Source: Mycobacterium sp. ELW1
Lineage (GTDB): Bacteria > Actinomycetota > Actinomycetes > Mycobacteriales > Mycobacteriaceae
Direction of reading: 5' to 3'
Length of the DNA: 64,000 nt
NCBI RefSeq assembly: GCF_008329905.1
Contig: NZ_CP032155.1
Span: 4,278,001-4,342,000, forward strand
In this document: in pieces, positions 1 to 9,402 of the stretch
How the letters are laid out: the number at the start of each line of letters is the position of its first letter
Position numbering within the stretch: position 1 is the first letter of the stretch
Program-made: the position numbers and the translations under genes
The notes under the pieces: generated by a model
What the model saw: the letters and a program-made list of their open reading frames with translations, nothing else
Told to the model about the DNA's origin: nothing
Database searches by the model: none

Positions 1-1
1 C

Positions 2-325
2 CGCCCGGTCGTCCTGTACACCACCACCGGCGCGAAGTCCGGCAAGAAGCGCTACGTACCGCTGATGCGCGTCGAGGAGAACGGCAAGTACGCCATGGTC
101 GCCTCCAAGGGCGGTGACCCGGCACATCCGTCGTGGTACTTCAACGTCAAGACCAATCCCACGGTGACCGCCCAGGATGGCGAGACGACCGTGACACTGA
201 CCGCCCGCGAGGTGTCCGGCGAGGAACGCGAGCACTGGTGGAAGCTGGCCGTCGAGGCCTACCCGCCCTACGCCGAATATCAGACCAAGACCGATCGTCT
301 GATCCCGGTTTTCGTACTGGAGTAG
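2..325 (+). CDS. Deazaflavin (F420)-dependent nitroreductase family protein, 3' end
   Basis: The 5' end lies outside the window; the visible frame gives about 107 residues. [10 protein letters not shown] followed by [20 protein letters not shown] and [12 protein letters not shown] is the conserved core of the split-beta-barrel Ddn/FDOR-B family, which binds coenzyme F420 and reduces nitro or quinone substrates. The family is about 140-150 residues long, so roughly the last two thirds is present. The next gene starts 16 bases after the stop on the same strand. Family assignment is firm; the substrate is unknown. Confidence 0.85.
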   Translation, partial: RPVVLYTTTGAKSGKKRYVPLMRVEENGKYAMVASKGGDPAHPSWYFNVKTNPTVTAQDGETTVTLTAREVSGEEREHWWKLAVEAYPPYAEYQTKTDRLIPVFVLE

Positions 326-341
326 CACTAGCATTGCGCCT

Positions 342-1781
342 GTGTCGGGGCAGGTGTCCCGCCAGGCTTTCCTCCGGCGGGCAGTGGGTGGGCTGGCGGG
401 CGCAGTTCTGCTGAGCGCCTGCCGCACCGTCACTCCGCGCGCGGTGTCGAGTCCCGGCCCGCCGGACTGGGCGGATCTGCGCGACCGACTCGACGGCATG
501 CTGTTCCTGCCCGCCGACGCGCAGTACGCGGCGGCGAAGAGAGTCTTCAATTCACGCTTCGACGGCTCCGTTCCGGTCGCGGTCCTGGCGGCCGCCTCCG
601 TCGCGGACGTGCAGAAGGCAATGGAGTTCGCGTCGAGTAGTCGCATCGGAGTGAGTGTGCGCAGCGGCGGGCACTCCTACATCGGCGCGTCATCGCTCGA
701 TGCCACGCTGGTGATCGATCTGCGTCGGCTGCCCGGCGGCGTCAACGCCAGCAGCGATGTGGTCACGGTGTCCCCCGCGACCGACCTGGACTCCGTACAG
801 ACCGCACTCGCGGCCTGCGGCCGGTCGATTCCCTCCGGCAGCTGTCCGACGGTCGGCGTCGCGGGACTGACATTGGGCGGCGGTCTGGGTTCGGACGCCC
901 GCCTGCATGGGCTGACCTGCGACACGCTGGAGTCGGCGTCACTGGTACTGCCCAACGGCGACATGCTGTCGGCGTCCGCCGACGATCATCCCGAGGTGTT
1001 CTGGGCGCTGCGTGGTGGCGGGGGCGGCAACCTGGGCGTGGTGACGTCGATGACGTTTCGCACCTTCCCCGTCACCGACCGCGATGTGGCGACCGTCGTC
1101 TTCCCGATGGACGCCGCCGCTGCGGTGATCGCCGGCTGGCAGCAGTGGCAGCGGGCGGCCGACCGGGACATCTGGGGAATGGTCAACATCACCGTCGGGG
1201 ATGGTCCCGGCCGCTGCACGGTCGTCTTGGCGACCCCGCCGGGCCGCGGGCCGCGAGCCGCGGCCGACATGGTCGCCGCGGCTGGAGTGTCGGCGTCATC
1301 GACCGGGACCCGGACGCTCAGCCGGATGGATTTCGTGCACTACTTCGAAGGCGGCGACGCGGCCCGAGTGCCGCGCGCGTTTGTCGCGGGATCCGACATC
1401 ATTGGCGAAATGACCTCGGCGGCAGCGGAATCCATCGTCGCCGCGATGGCCGCATGGCCGGCCGGCGCGGGTTCCGCGACGGCGGTGGTGGAGTCGTTGT
1501 CCGGCGCGGTCGGCGATGTGGATCCGGCGGCAAGTGCTTTCCCGTGGCGCCGGCAGGCGGCCTCCGTGCAGTGGTACACCGAGGTGAGCTCCGATGCGGC
1601 AACCGGCTGGCTCACCGCGGCACACCAGGCGTTGGGGTCGGCGTCGGTGGGCGGCTACATCAACTACCCCGAAGCCGGAGAGCCCCTTGGGCGGTACCTC
1701 GGGCCGAATCTGCAGCGATTCAACGACATCCGCCACCGGCACGATCCGGCCGGGGTGATGCTGTCCGGTATCGGCGGATGA
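342..1781 (+). CDS. FAD-dependent BBE-type oxidoreductase, probable Tat-exported lipoprotein
   Basis: This is a 479-residue protein starting at GTG. Residues 6-26 read RQAFLRR, a hydrophobic stretch, then LLSAC: a twin-arginine-like signal with a possible lipobox Cys. The PCMH FAD domain shows VRSGGHSY, whose His is the usual site of covalent FAD attachment, and then LGGGLGSDARLHGLTCD and WALRGGGGGNLGVV. The C-terminal berberine-bridge segment has YINYPEAGEPLGRYLG and ends at HDPAGVML. Such enzymes oxidise alcohols or sugars with O2 as acceptor. It directly follows the Ddn-like gene and may be co-transcribed with it. The substrate cannot be told from sequence. Confidence 0.85.
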   Translation: MSGQVSRQAFLRRAVGGLAGAVLLSACRTVTPRAVSSPGPPDWADLRDRLDGMLFLPADAQYAAAKRVFNSRFDGSVPVAVLAAASVADVQKAMEFASSSRIGVSVRSGGHSYIGASSLDATLVIDLRRLPGGVNASSDVVTVSPATDLDSVQTALAACGRSIPSGSCPTVGVAGLTLGGGLGSDARLHGLTCDTLESASLVLPNGDMLSASADDHPEVFWALRGGGGGNLGVVTSMTFRTFPVTDRDVATVVFPMDAAAAVIAGWQQWQRAADRDIWGMVNITVGDGPGRCTVVLATPPGRGPRAAADMVAAAGVSASSTGTRTLSRMDFVHYFEGGDAARVPRAFVAGSDIIGEMTSAAAESIVAAMAAWPAGAGSATAVVESLSGAVGDVDPAASAFPWRRQAASVQWYTEVSSDAATGWLTAAHQALGSASVGGYINYPEAGEPLGRYLGPNLQRFNDIRHRHDPAGVMLSGIGG

Positions 1782-1791
1782 CGCGGGCCGC

Positions 1792-4302
1792 TCAGGAAGC
1801 GGGGCTCACCACGACGCTGACGGTGGTCGCACCGGAATCGGAGGCGACGACCAGTTGTGCGGCGTTGGCGGCCGAGACGACGTGGCCGCCGGTGACAGTC
1901 ACCTGGTAGCCGTTCGGGAACTCCACGACCGGCACCGAGATCGTGGTCAGGGAACCGTCGGCGAACGCGCCGGAACCATCGACCTTCGCGGTGGAATAGC
2001 CAAAGGCGAAGGTGCCGTTGGTGAACGACCAGGACTTCGGCGTGCCCGACACCAACTGCGGGTAGGGCGACGCGAGGGTCAGCAGATTGCCGGTGTTCAC
2101 GTTGTCGCCGACCGGCGGCTTGGTCGGGTCGTACACCAACCCCTCGACATCCGGTGACCCGGTGATGTCACCGGCTCCGGTGTACGCCCATTCGGCCCAA
2201 CTCATGAAGTACCGGTCGCCGGACTTCATCTCCTTGGTGAGCGTAGCGATGTCGTTGGTGGCGCCGAACTCGTTCATCATCGCCGGGACGTTGTGCCGCT
2301 TGGAGTAGTTCTCCGCCTGTACCGCAAGCGTATCGGCGATCTTGGTGCACAATGCACCACCGATCGGCCCACAGTAGTTGTGGAAGGCCAAGACGTAGTT
2401 CGGGTCAGCGACCCGGCCGAGCAGCGCGACGGGGATGCCGAGCAGGGTCGGGACTTCGGTGACCGCGGGGTTGGGCGGTTCCAGGTAGAGCGGTGTGGTG
2501 GCATCGACCGAGCGGATGGCGGCCGCAACCTGGTTGTACATCGGGGTCAGTTGTTGGGTCACGAAGAACGAACCGCCCAACAGGGCGACCGGATAGTTCG
2601 AGCCGGGAAACGGCTCGTTCATGATGTCGTAGCCGATGACCGCGGAATTGCCTGCGAAATAACTGGCGACGTGCTGCCAGCTCAGCGCGTAATTGTCCAG
2701 CAGCCCAATATTGTTCGGCGCATCGGCGTTACCCCAGAACGCATCCCAGGCATGCCCGAGGGCGCCGTTGACGTAGTAGTTGCCGGGGAATCCGGAATTC
2801 TGGTTGGGCCGTCCCCCACCGTCGGATGCCCATTCGGGTGCGCCCTCGCCGTAGAAGGTGCCGCTGTAGAGGTCTTGGTGCATGTCGATCACGGTGTAGA
2901 TACCGTGGTCGGCCAGCATCTGCACCGTGGCCTTGATCGAGTCGAGGTAGGCGGTGTCGATCACTCCCGGCTGCGGCTCCACACCGGCCCAGATGACGCC
3001 CAGCCGCACGACATTGAATCCGTTGTCGGCCAGGAACTGTGCGTCCTGCTCATCGAAGCCGCTGGCGGATGGTTCGTAGGGCGCGAGCTTGTAGACCTCG
3101 TTGACGCCGTGCAGGATGACGGCCTGCCCGGCACCGTTGGTGAGCCAGGTACCGATCTGCGACAGCGGCGGTACCGATCCGGTGGTGGGCGCGACTGCGG
3201 CTTGGGCACCCGACTTGCCGACGGCGCCATGGTTTCCGAGCCACCCCGCAGAGCCGCCGGCGCCGCCGAGCGCCGGTAACCCTACCGACGCTCCGCCCAC
3301 CCCGCTCTTACCCGCGTTGCCGCCGTCGCCGCCGCTGCCCAGGAACACCGCGCCGTTGCCGCCGTTACCGCCTCGTCCGCCGGCCGTCCCGTCACCGCCG
3401 ACGCCGCCGTGGCCGCCGACGCCGAAGATCACGCCCGTTGCATCGCCGCCGGCGCCCCCGCTTCCACCAGCGGTGCCGACTACAGCGGCGCCGGCATTAC
3501 CGCCTGCCCCGCCGATCCCCATGAGCTGCCCACCGGCGCCGCCCGCGCCGCCGTCAGCCCCGGCACCGCCGGTTCCACCGGCTCCGCCGTTGCCCACTGC
3601 GCCGGCTCGACCACCTGCGCCGCCCGACACCCCGGCTTCGGTGCTGTTCCATCCGGCGCCGCCGTCGCCGAGAAGCCACCCGCCGGCGCCGCCGTTGTGG
3701 TTGGCCTCGGTGCCGTCGGCGCCGTTGCCGATCACGTAGGACCCGGCAGCGGAGTTGATGAAGTCATCGACCTGCCGGCCGATCTCACTGGCGATCCAGG
3801 CCTGCACGACGACGTGAAGCGGGGTGTAGACCAGCTGCCGGAATACCGCTGTCAGGTTCGGTGGCGCCGAGATGGTTGCCACCGCTGAGGCATTCGCCGT
3901 CGTCGAGGCGGCTGCTGTGGATTCCGCGGCTGCAGCCCTTGCGGACCTGCTTTGGGCGGAGGAGGTTTCCAACGCCCCAACCACGGTCGCCAGGGCGAGT
4001 TCCGCGGTGTTGACCGGCTCCTTGGGATCGGCAGCGGCGACCCGGGCGGTCGACTTCACCGACGATGCCGTCACCTTCTGCGTCAGAGTCGGCCGTTTGG
4101 GCGACGAGTTGGCGGCGGGCTTGGTAGCTCGCGGCGCACTCGGACCGGCCGAGTGACCAGGCGCAGAGGACGCTGCCGGGCGCGTGCTGCCGGAGTCCTC
4201 GGAGTCCGCCCATGCGACGGCCGTCGACGAAGCCAGTGCCGCACCGATACCCAGCGCGATCGCCAGACCTCCGACTCGACCGATGTGAGCAGACGCTTTC
4301 AT
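1792..4302 (-). CDS. Secreted GH5 endoglycoceramidase/cellulase-like enzyme with PGRS-like N-terminus
   Basis: This is an 836-residue protein. Residues 1-32 form a mycobacterial signal peptide ending AVAWAD, and a Ser/Ala/Thr-rich segment follows. From about 190 to 365 there is a GGAGG/GGDGG repeat block like PE_PGRS proteins, but no PE domain precedes it. The rest is a glycoside hydrolase family 5 domain: DMHQDLYSG as in endoglycoceramidases, MNEPFPGSNYP with the acid/base Glu near 563, and MNEFGATND with the nucleophile Glu near 679. A beta-sandwich-like tail closes the protein. By family it should cleave a beta-glycosidic bond in a glycolipid or glucan outside the cell. The Gly-rich DNA is repetitive and prone to length variation. 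Confidence 0.85.
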   Translation of the reverse strand: MKASAHIGRVGGLAIALGIGAALASSTAVAWADSEDSGSTRPAASSAPGHSAGPSAPRATKPAANSSPKRPTLTQKVTASSVKSTARVAAADPKEPVNTAELALATVVGALETSSAQSRSARAAAAESTAAASTTANASAVATISAPPNLTAVFRQLVYTPLHVVVQAWIASEIGRQVDDFINSAAGSYVIGNGADGTEANHNGGAGGWLLGDGGAGWNSTEAGVSGGAGGRAGAVGNGGAGGTGGAGADGGAGGAGGQLMGIGGAGGNAGAAVVGTAGGSGGAGGDATGVIFGVGGHGGVGGDGTAGGRGGNGGNGAVFLGSGGDGGNAGKSGVGGASVGLPALGGAGGSAGWLGNHGAVGKSGAQAAVAPTTGSVPPLSQIGTWLTNGAGQAVILHGVNEVYKLAPYEPSASGFDEQDAQFLADNGFNVVRLGVIWAGVEPQPGVIDTAYLDSIKATVQMLADHGIYTVIDMHQDLYSGTFYGEGAPEWASDGGGRPNQNSGFPGNYYVNGALGHAWDAFWGNADAPNNIGLLDNYALSWQHVASYFAGNSAVIGYDIMNEPFPGSNYPVALLGGSFFVTQQLTPMYNQVAAAIRSVDATTPLYLEPPNPAVTEVPTLLGIPVALLGRVADPNYVLAFHNYCGPIGGALCTKIADTLAVQAENYSKRHNVPAMMNEFGATNDIATLTKEMKSGDRYFMSWAEWAYTGAGDITGSPDVEGLVYDPTKPPVGDNVNTGNLLTLASPYPQLVSGTPKSWSFTNGTFAFGYSTAKVDGSGAFADGSLTTISVPVVEFPNGYQVTVTGGHVVSAANAAQLVVASDSGATTVSVVVSPAS

Positions 4303-4357
4303 GCATCTGTGTATACGGGACCTGGCGCAACAGCGGAGTCAATTTGCCGCCACCGTC

Positions 4358-5050
4358 TCATTCCGCGGCGTTCAGCAACCCCTCCGCGAAGTCAGCCGGC
4401 CGAACGAACGGGGACATGTGAGCCCACGCGTCGACGATTTGAAGGCGGGCATCGGGCAGGTCAGCCGCCAATGTCGACATCACCTCGGGGGTGCACCCGA
4501 GATCCAGTCGGCCGCAGAGCAGGGCGGCCGGCGACTGAATCTGCGTAAGCTTCGCCCTGCGGTCGTAGGTTGCCAGCGCCTTCAGTGTGGCGGCGTAGGC
4601 CGACGGTGACACCGTTGTCAGGCGCCGGCGGACGTCCCGGATCACCGGGCCCTCGTCGGCGATCTCGGATGAGGTGAACCAGCGCGCGATCGTCGCCTCG
4701 ATGTCGAGCGCCGCTCCTGCACGCAATGCTCGTGCCGCATCGTCAAATCCGGGCACCGGAGTATCGCGTGTGCACACCAGGATCAATCGGCGAATACGGT
4801 GCGGCGCAAGCAAAGCCATTTCCATGGCCACCTGACCGCCCAGGGAGTGACCGACCACGATCAGCGGCGTGTCAGGCTCGTCGTCCAACACCGCGGCGGC
4901 GAGGCGCTGCTGGAGGAGACCGCCGGCCTGCGGTCGGTTGAGGTCGGGGGCGACCGAATCAGCAGGCAAGTGGGCACGGACCGCATCCCAGACGGTGGGG
5001 TCGAGCGGTGTGCCGTGGAGAAGCATCCATCGCGCTGCGGGTTTCGACAT
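4358..5050 (-). CDS. Alpha/beta hydrolase
   Basis: A protein of about 230 residues with the full hydrolase core: LLHGTPLDPTVW at the oxyanion strand, VVGHSLGGQVAMEMALL with the nucleophile Ser, GRLDLGCTPE with the probable acid, and DAWAHMSPFVRP with the catalytic His. There is no signal peptide, so it is probably cytosolic. I chose the ATG at 5050 (MSKPAARWMLLHG); an in-frame ATG at 5065 would add five residues. It is transcribed toward the GH5 gene, 55 bases away. The substrate is unknown. Confidence 0.8.
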   Translation of the reverse strand: MSKPAARWMLLHGTPLDPTVWDAVRAHLPADSVAPDLNRPQAGGLLQQRLAAAVLDDEPDTPLIVVGHSLGGQVAMEMALLAPHRIRRLILVCTRDTPVPGFDDAARALRAGAALDIEATIARWFTSSEIADEGPVIRDVRRRLTTVSPSAYAATLKALATYDRRAKLTQIQSPAALLCGRLDLGCTPEVMSTLAADLPDARLQIVDAWAHMSPFVRPADFAEGLLNAAE

Positions 5051-5323
5051 GATCCTCAACGGCATTATCTACGAGCGCATGCCACCGGTTGGTCTGATGA
5101 GCGCTCGACATCACCACACGGCCGTTTCAGCGGCATCAATTTGGGGTGCCGTCGTCCATTCGTTCGGTGACTTTCGTCCCTGGTCGGTCCCGGTATCGGA
5201 GCGCAAGGCTCAGGCGTGGGCGGCATCGACTGCCGAGGTGACGCCTGCACACGATTGGAGACCCTTCGTGATCGACTGCGACCGTGATGTAGCGCCCGCC
5301 AATGCCCGGATGTGGAGCCGGCC

Positions 5324-7066
5324 ATGACCGCTGAAGCACCGCCGCTGGGAACGCTCGATGCCGGCCGTCCGTTTCCCGCCCGCACAGGCCCCAAGGGCAA
5401 CCTGATCTACAAGTTGGTCACGACGACCGATCACAAGCTGATCGGCATCATGTACTGCGTCGCCTGCTTCAGCTTCTTCTTCATCGGCGGTCTGATGGCG
5501 CTGTTCATCCGCGCCGAGCTCGCGGTACCGGGCCTGCAGTTCCTCTCCAACGAGCAGTACAACCAGCTGTTCACCATGCACGGCACGGCGATGCTGCTGT
5601 TCTACGCCACTCCGATCGTGTTCGGGTTCGCCAACCTGGTGCTGCCACTGCAGATCGGCGCCCCCGACGTCGCGTTCCCACGTTTGAACGCATTGTCGTT
5701 CTGGCTCTTCGTGTTCGGGGCTCTGATCGCCCTTGGCGGATTCATCACCCCGGGCGGAGCCGCCGACTTCGGCTGGACCGCGTACGTCCCGTTGTCGGAC
5801 GCGGTGCACAGCCCGGGCGCCGGCGCCGACCTGTGGATCCTGGGGGTCGCGGTCGGTGGTCTGGGCACCATCCTCGGGGCGGTCAACATGATCACGACCG
5901 TGGTCTGCATGCGTGCCCCGGGCATGACGATGTTCCGGATGCCGATCTTCACCTGGAACATCTTCGTCACGTCGATCCTGGTGCTGATCATCTTTCCGCT
6001 GCTGACCGCTGCGCTGTTCGGCCTGGCTGCCGACCGTCGCCTCGGTGCACACATCTACGATCCGGCCAACGGCGGGATGATCCTGTTCCAGCATCTGTTC
6101 TGGTTCTTCGGGCACCCCGAGGTGTACGTGCTGGCGTTGCCGTTCTTCGGCATCGTCTCGGAGATCTTGCCGGTGTTCTCCCGCAAGCCGATCTTCGGTT
6201 ACACCACCCTGGTCTACGCGACGATCAGCATCGCGGCGCTGTCGGTGGCGGTGTGGGCACACCATTTGTATGTGACCGGGGCCGTTCTGCTGCCGTTCTT
6301 TTCGTTCATGACGTTCCTGATCGCGGTACCCACCGGCATCAAGTTCTTCAACTGGATCGGCACGATGTGGAAAGGCCGGCTGACGTTCGAGACGCCGATG
6401 CTGTTCTCGCTGGGCTTCCTGATCACGTTCCTGCTCGGTGGCCTGTCCGGTGTGCTGCTGGCCAGCCCGCCGCTGGACTTCCACGTCAGTGACACGTATT
6501 TCGTTGTCGCACACTTCCATTACGTGCTCTTCGGCGTGATCGTGTTCGCGACGTTCGCCGGGATCTATTTCTGGTTCCCGAAGATGACCGGTCGACTGCT
6601 CGACGAACGGCTGGGCAAGCTGCACTTCTGGCTGACCTTCATCGGCTTCCACACCACGTTCCTGGTGCAGCACTGGCTGGGCAACGCGGGCATGCCGCGC
6701 CGCTATGCCGACTACCTGCCGACCGACGGGTTCACCACGCTGAACATCATCTCCACTATCGGCGCCTTCACTCTCGGCATCTCGATGCTGCCGTTCGTGT
6801 GGAACGTGTTTCGCAGTTGGCGCTACGGCGAGGTCGTCACGGTCGACGATCCATGGGGCTACGGCAACTCGCTGGAGTGGGCCACCTCGTGCCCGCCGCC
6901 GCGGCACAACTTCACCGAGCTGCCCCGGATCCGTTCGGAGCGGCCCGCATTCGAGCTGCACTACCCGCACATGATCGAGCGGATGCGTGCCGAGGCGCAC
7001 GTCGGACGAGCACACGGTCCCGCGGGCGACGCCCTGGCCCGGGCCGACGAGAACGCCCGCACCTGA
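5324..7066 (+). CDS. ctaD: Cytochrome c oxidase subunit I (aa3 type)
   Basis: This is the membrane catalytic subunit that reduces O2 with electrons from the bcc complex. About 580 residues with 12 membrane segments are seen. Heme and CuB ligands lie in [30 protein letters not shown] (the His-Tyr crosslink), [10 protein letters not shown] and HFHYVLFG. The sequence is nearly the same as the M. tuberculosis CtaD I remember, whose MTAEAPPLG start matches the ATG at 5324 rather than the in-frame GTG at 5312. No other oxidase subunit gene is adjacent, and neither is the serB2 neighbour I expect in M. tuberculosis, so this may be a second ctaD copy. Confidence 0.97.
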   Translation: MTAEAPPLGTLDAGRPFPARTGPKGNLIYKLVTTTDHKLIGIMYCVACFSFFFIGGLMALFIRAELAVPGLQFLSNEQYNQLFTMHGTAMLLFYATPIVFGFANLVLPLQIGAPDVAFPRLNALSFWLFVFGALIALGGFITPGGAADFGWTAYVPLSDAVHSPGAGADLWILGVAVGGLGTILGAVNMITTVVCMRAPGMTMFRMPIFTWNIFVTSILVLIIFPLLTAALFGLAADRRLGAHIYDPANGGMILFQHLFWFFGHPEVYVLALPFFGIVSEILPVFSRKPIFGYTTLVYATISIAALSVAVWAHHLYVTGAVLLPFFSFMTFLIAVPTGIKFFNWIGTMWKGRLTFETPMLFSLGFLITFLLGGLSGVLLASPPLDFHVSDTYFVVAHFHYVLFGVIVFATFAGIYFWFPKMTGRLLDERLGKLHFWLTFIGFHTTFLVQHWLGNAGMPRRYADYLPTDGFTTLNIISTIGAFTLGISMLPFVWNVFRSWRYGEVVTVDDPWGYGNSLEWATSCPPPRHNFTELPRIRSERPAFELHYPHMIERMRAEAHVGRAHGPAGDALARADENART

Positions 7067-7197
7067 TCGGTGCTCAGCGCAGCGATGGCACTTGACTTCC
7101 CGATCGGAGCCAGCGCCGCGCGTCACTGTCTCAGGATGTCTCGGTCAATGCCACCATCAGAGCGGTAACCCGCGGCGACAGCCTCGTCTGCGGGAGA

Positions 7198-7971
7198 ATG
7201 GACAGAGTGCAGCTGTCGCAACACATCGTGGGTCCGGCCCTATTCGTCATATGTGCGGTGATGGTGTTCGCCGCCGCAGCCGTGTACTGGTCGACGGCGC
7301 TGGGCTCGGTGTGGACAGTGCCACGCGCCGCGGTCCGCGCAGTATTGCAGCTGGCCGCCGTAGCAGCGATTCTCACAGCTGCGCTACGCAATCTAGGTAC
7401 ATCGCTGGCCGTACTGGGGGTCATGTTCGTCGCCGCGGTAATAACCGCAGCCCGTCGCAGCCAATCCAACCGTTCGTGGCTCCTCGGGGTCGCGCTCACG
7501 ACGGGCATGGTCTCCGTGCTGCCGCTGCTGCTTGCATCGGGGCTTGTGCCTCTGACCGGAGTGGCGTTGGTACCCATCGTCGGAATTCTCCTGGGAAGCA
7601 CCATGACTGCGGTCTCGGTGGCTGCACGCCGGGCACTCGACACCCTGAATACACGCGCTGGTGAGGTGGAAGCACTACTCAGCCTGGGCTTTACCGACCG
7701 GGTTGCCCGAATGGAGATGATTGGCCCCACCGCCGTGGACGCGCTGCTGCCGAACCTCGATCAGACCAGGACGGTAGGTTTGGTCACACTTCCCGGCGCC
7801 TTCGTCGGCGTGCTCCTGAGCACCGGGTCGGCGGCCCAGGCCGGCGCGGTCCAGATACTGATCCTGCTGTCCATCCTGCTCTCGCAGACGTGTGCCGTCG
7901 CCGTCACCCTTGAGCTGATCGCCAGGGGCGCTATCGCTCGCACGGGCCGCGCCCCTGGGGTGTCACGGTGA
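7198..7971 (+). CDS. FetB/UPF0014-family ABC transporter permease
   Basis: A 257-residue membrane protein with about seven hydrophobic segments. It has the UPF0014 signature features: RAVLQLAAVAAIL near the start, VGILLGSTMTAVSVAARR in the middle and LPNLDQTRTVGLVTLPGAFVGVLLSTGSA late. E. coli FetB pairs with the ATPase FetA for iron export and oxidative-stress resistance. No FetA-like ATPase is next to it here, so the partner must be elsewhere or the role has changed. GGGAG sits two bases before ATG 7198 and 10 before GTG 7207, so the true start may be 7207. Confidence 0.8.
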   Translation: MDRVQLSQHIVGPALFVICAVMVFAAAAVYWSTALGSVWTVPRAAVRAVLQLAAVAAILTAALRNLGTSLAVLGVMFVAAVITAARRSQSNRSWLLGVALTTGMVSVLPLLLASGLVPLTGVALVPIVGILLGSTMTAVSVAARRALDTLNTRAGEVEALLSLGFTDRVARMEMIGPTAVDALLPNLDQTRTVGLVTLPGAFVGVLLSTGSAAQAGAVQILILLSILLSQTCAVAVTLELIARGAIARTGRAPGVSR

Positions 7972-8003
7972 TGGCTTTCAGTAAGGTGTTGCGAAAGCTC
8001 GAG

Positions 8004-9269
8004 TCACCCCAGCGAATTCGCGAGTGCGGTCAGACTGTCGACCTCGGTCGCAACATCGGGATTGCCCGCCCTCACAGCGTGTATGGCCTTGTCGATCTGG
8101 CCGTCAAGATTGCGCCATGCGGTCTCGTCCATCGGCCGCAACGTCGATTCGTCGGTGTCCCAGGCGGTTTCGAGCTCAGTGATAGCGCTTTTCGCCCCAG
8201 CCTGGTCCCCGGCTCGGACTTTGGCGAGGGTGGCGTCCACGATCGAGCGCAGTCGTACAATCTCGGGTTTCGGGAAATTGGCGCTGGCGAGTCCCGCGTT
8301 CCCCGGCAGAGCCTGCGCGGTCACCGCGGGGGCGTCTGGCTCTTCGTCACCATTGGGGGCCGCGTGAGGTCGCGCGCCGGCCCAGGCGAGCACTGCAACT
8401 GTCACCGCCGCGACGACCACGTAGAAGCCGAGTAGGGCACGTTCCCGGCGGGGAGTGGTGGTGACGATTGGCGTATGGCTGCAGTCGTAGCTTTCCAGAA
8501 CGTCGGCGCGAGTGAAGGTCAGATAGCCAACCGTCGCAAGGATGGCAGCCAGGAAGGCGGCACTGGTGACGGCAGTCCCGATACCGAGGCCACCCTGCGA
8601 CCATGGCAACCCAAGCCAGTCGCCGAGATTCGCGCCCAGTGGGCGAGTAAGGATGTAGGCCAGCCAGAAGGAGAGCACCGCGTTGGCGCCCAGGCGCCAA
8701 CCGATGGCGATCGCGATGATCAGACTTGCGGGCAGAAGTACCGAGATTCCAGGGGTCCAGCCGGTGAGCTCTAGTGTCCAGTCGCCTGCGGCCGTCCCGA
8801 GGGCGAAGGTGATCAGAACCGCCAGCCAATAGAAGACCTCTCTGGGCCGCGTAACGATGCTGTGGATCGAGAGTGTCCGTTCCCGCGAATACCAGACAGC
8901 GAACACGACCCCCAGCGCCACAGCGAAGGCACCGGTGCTCAGCGCAAGTGGGACACCGAGCTGGTCGGTCAGGATGTCTGTGTAGAGCGTGCCGGTCACC
9001 GACAGCACGACGACCGTCAGCCAATACGCGAATGCCACGTAACGACGCAGGCTGAGCTGACACACCAGCACGACGGCGAGCACTGCGGTGAAGATCATGG
9101 CGGTGGCTATCAATCCGACGCCGAGTGTCATGTTGATCCAGTCGGCGAAGCTTTCGCCGACGGTGGTGCACAGGATCTTGATCACCCAGAACCACACAGT
9201 GACTTCGGGGACTTTGCTGAGCAGGTCCCGCCCGATCATCGGTCTGTCGGTCTTCGCGGTCTCCGTCAC
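8004..9269 (-). CDS. COG4705-type multi-pass membrane protein with extracytoplasmic C-terminal domain
   Basis: A 421-residue protein. Residues 1-290 hold about ten membrane helices with an internal duplication: VPEVTVWFWVIKILCTTVGESFADW is echoed by later blocks around FYWLAVLITFALGTAAGDW and LSFWLAYILTRPLGANLGDW, the pattern of COG4705 membrane-anchored proteins. The C-terminal 100 residues are soluble and helical, with repeated IDATLAKVRAGD-like phrases. The function of the family is not established. It shares a divergent promoter with the ZIP transporter, where a direct-repeat box and a DtxR-like box lie, so a link to metal homeostasis is an inference from position. Confidence 0.75.
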   Translation of the reverse strand: MTETAKTDRPMIGRDLLSKVPEVTVWFWVIKILCTTVGESFADWINMTLGVGLIATAMIFTAVLAVVLVCQLSLRRYVAFAYWLTVVVLSVTGTLYTDILTDQLGVPLALSTGAFAVALGVVFAVWYSRERTLSIHSIVTRPREVFYWLAVLITFALGTAAGDWTLELTGWTPGISVLLPASLIIAIAIGWRLGANAVLSFWLAYILTRPLGANLGDWLGLPWSQGGLGIGTAVTSAAFLAAILATVGYLTFTRADVLESYDCSHTPIVTTTPRRERALLGFYVVVAAVTVAVLAWAGARPHAAPNGDEEPDAPAVTAQALPGNAGLASANFPKPEIVRLRSIVDATLAKVRAGDQAGAKSAITELETAWDTDESTLRPMDETAWRNLDGQIDKAIHAVRAGNPDVATEVDSLTALANSLG

Positions 9270-9291
9270 GCCACGAACCGTAGGTAGCGGT

Positions 9292-9310
9292 CGCTGAGAA
9301 CTCGCTGAGA
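9292..9310. promoter_or_regulatory. Direct-repeat box, 11-bp period (copy 1)
   Basis: CGCTGAGAACTCGCTGAGA holds two CTGAGA half-sites whose starts are 11 bases apart. The same arrangement occurs at 11007, 13352 and 14142. An 11-bp tandem repeat is typical for OmpR-family response regulators. It sits between the COG4705 and ZIP genes. Confidence 0.6.
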
Positions 9311-9338
9311 GGCGGTGGCCCGGCCGCAGTCCATATGT

Positions 9339-9357
9339 TTAGGTGAGCCTCACCATC
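9339..9357. promoter_or_regulatory. DtxR/IdeR-like metal box before ZIP gene
   Basis: TTAGGTGAGCCTCACCATC contains the palindrome AGGTGAGCCTCACC and matches the DtxR/IdeR consensus TTAGGTTAGCCTAACCTAA at 14 of 19 positions by my count. It overlaps a GTG at 9343 that would otherwise start the ZIP protein, and it lies 46 bases before the better ATG at 9403. IdeR or an MntR-type metalloregulator is a plausible binder. Confidence 0.5.
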
Positions 9358-9402
9358 TTTACGGATTCATCAGTCGAAGACGATCGTTCGAAGCGAGAAG
9401 CA

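Noticed and set aside
3240..3720. GGN repeats as a non-coding tandem repeat locus.
   Set aside because: They are in frame and encode the glycine-rich part of the GH5 protein.
3101..3739. Pro-rich frame on the plus strand (PAPPAPP repeats) over the GH5 gene.
   Set aside because: It is the reverse reading of the GGAGG repeats of the secreted GH5 protein.
5210..7126. A 638-residue open frame on the strand opposite ctaD.
   Set aside because: Composition (His, Arg, Glu, Gln-rich) is that of an antisense shadow of a high-GC gene; ctaD on the other strand is certain.
7110..7140. TCTCAG/TCTCGG words upstream of the FetB-like gene as a fifth copy of the two-component box.
   Set aside because: Half-sites are 10 rather than 11 bases apart and poorly matched.
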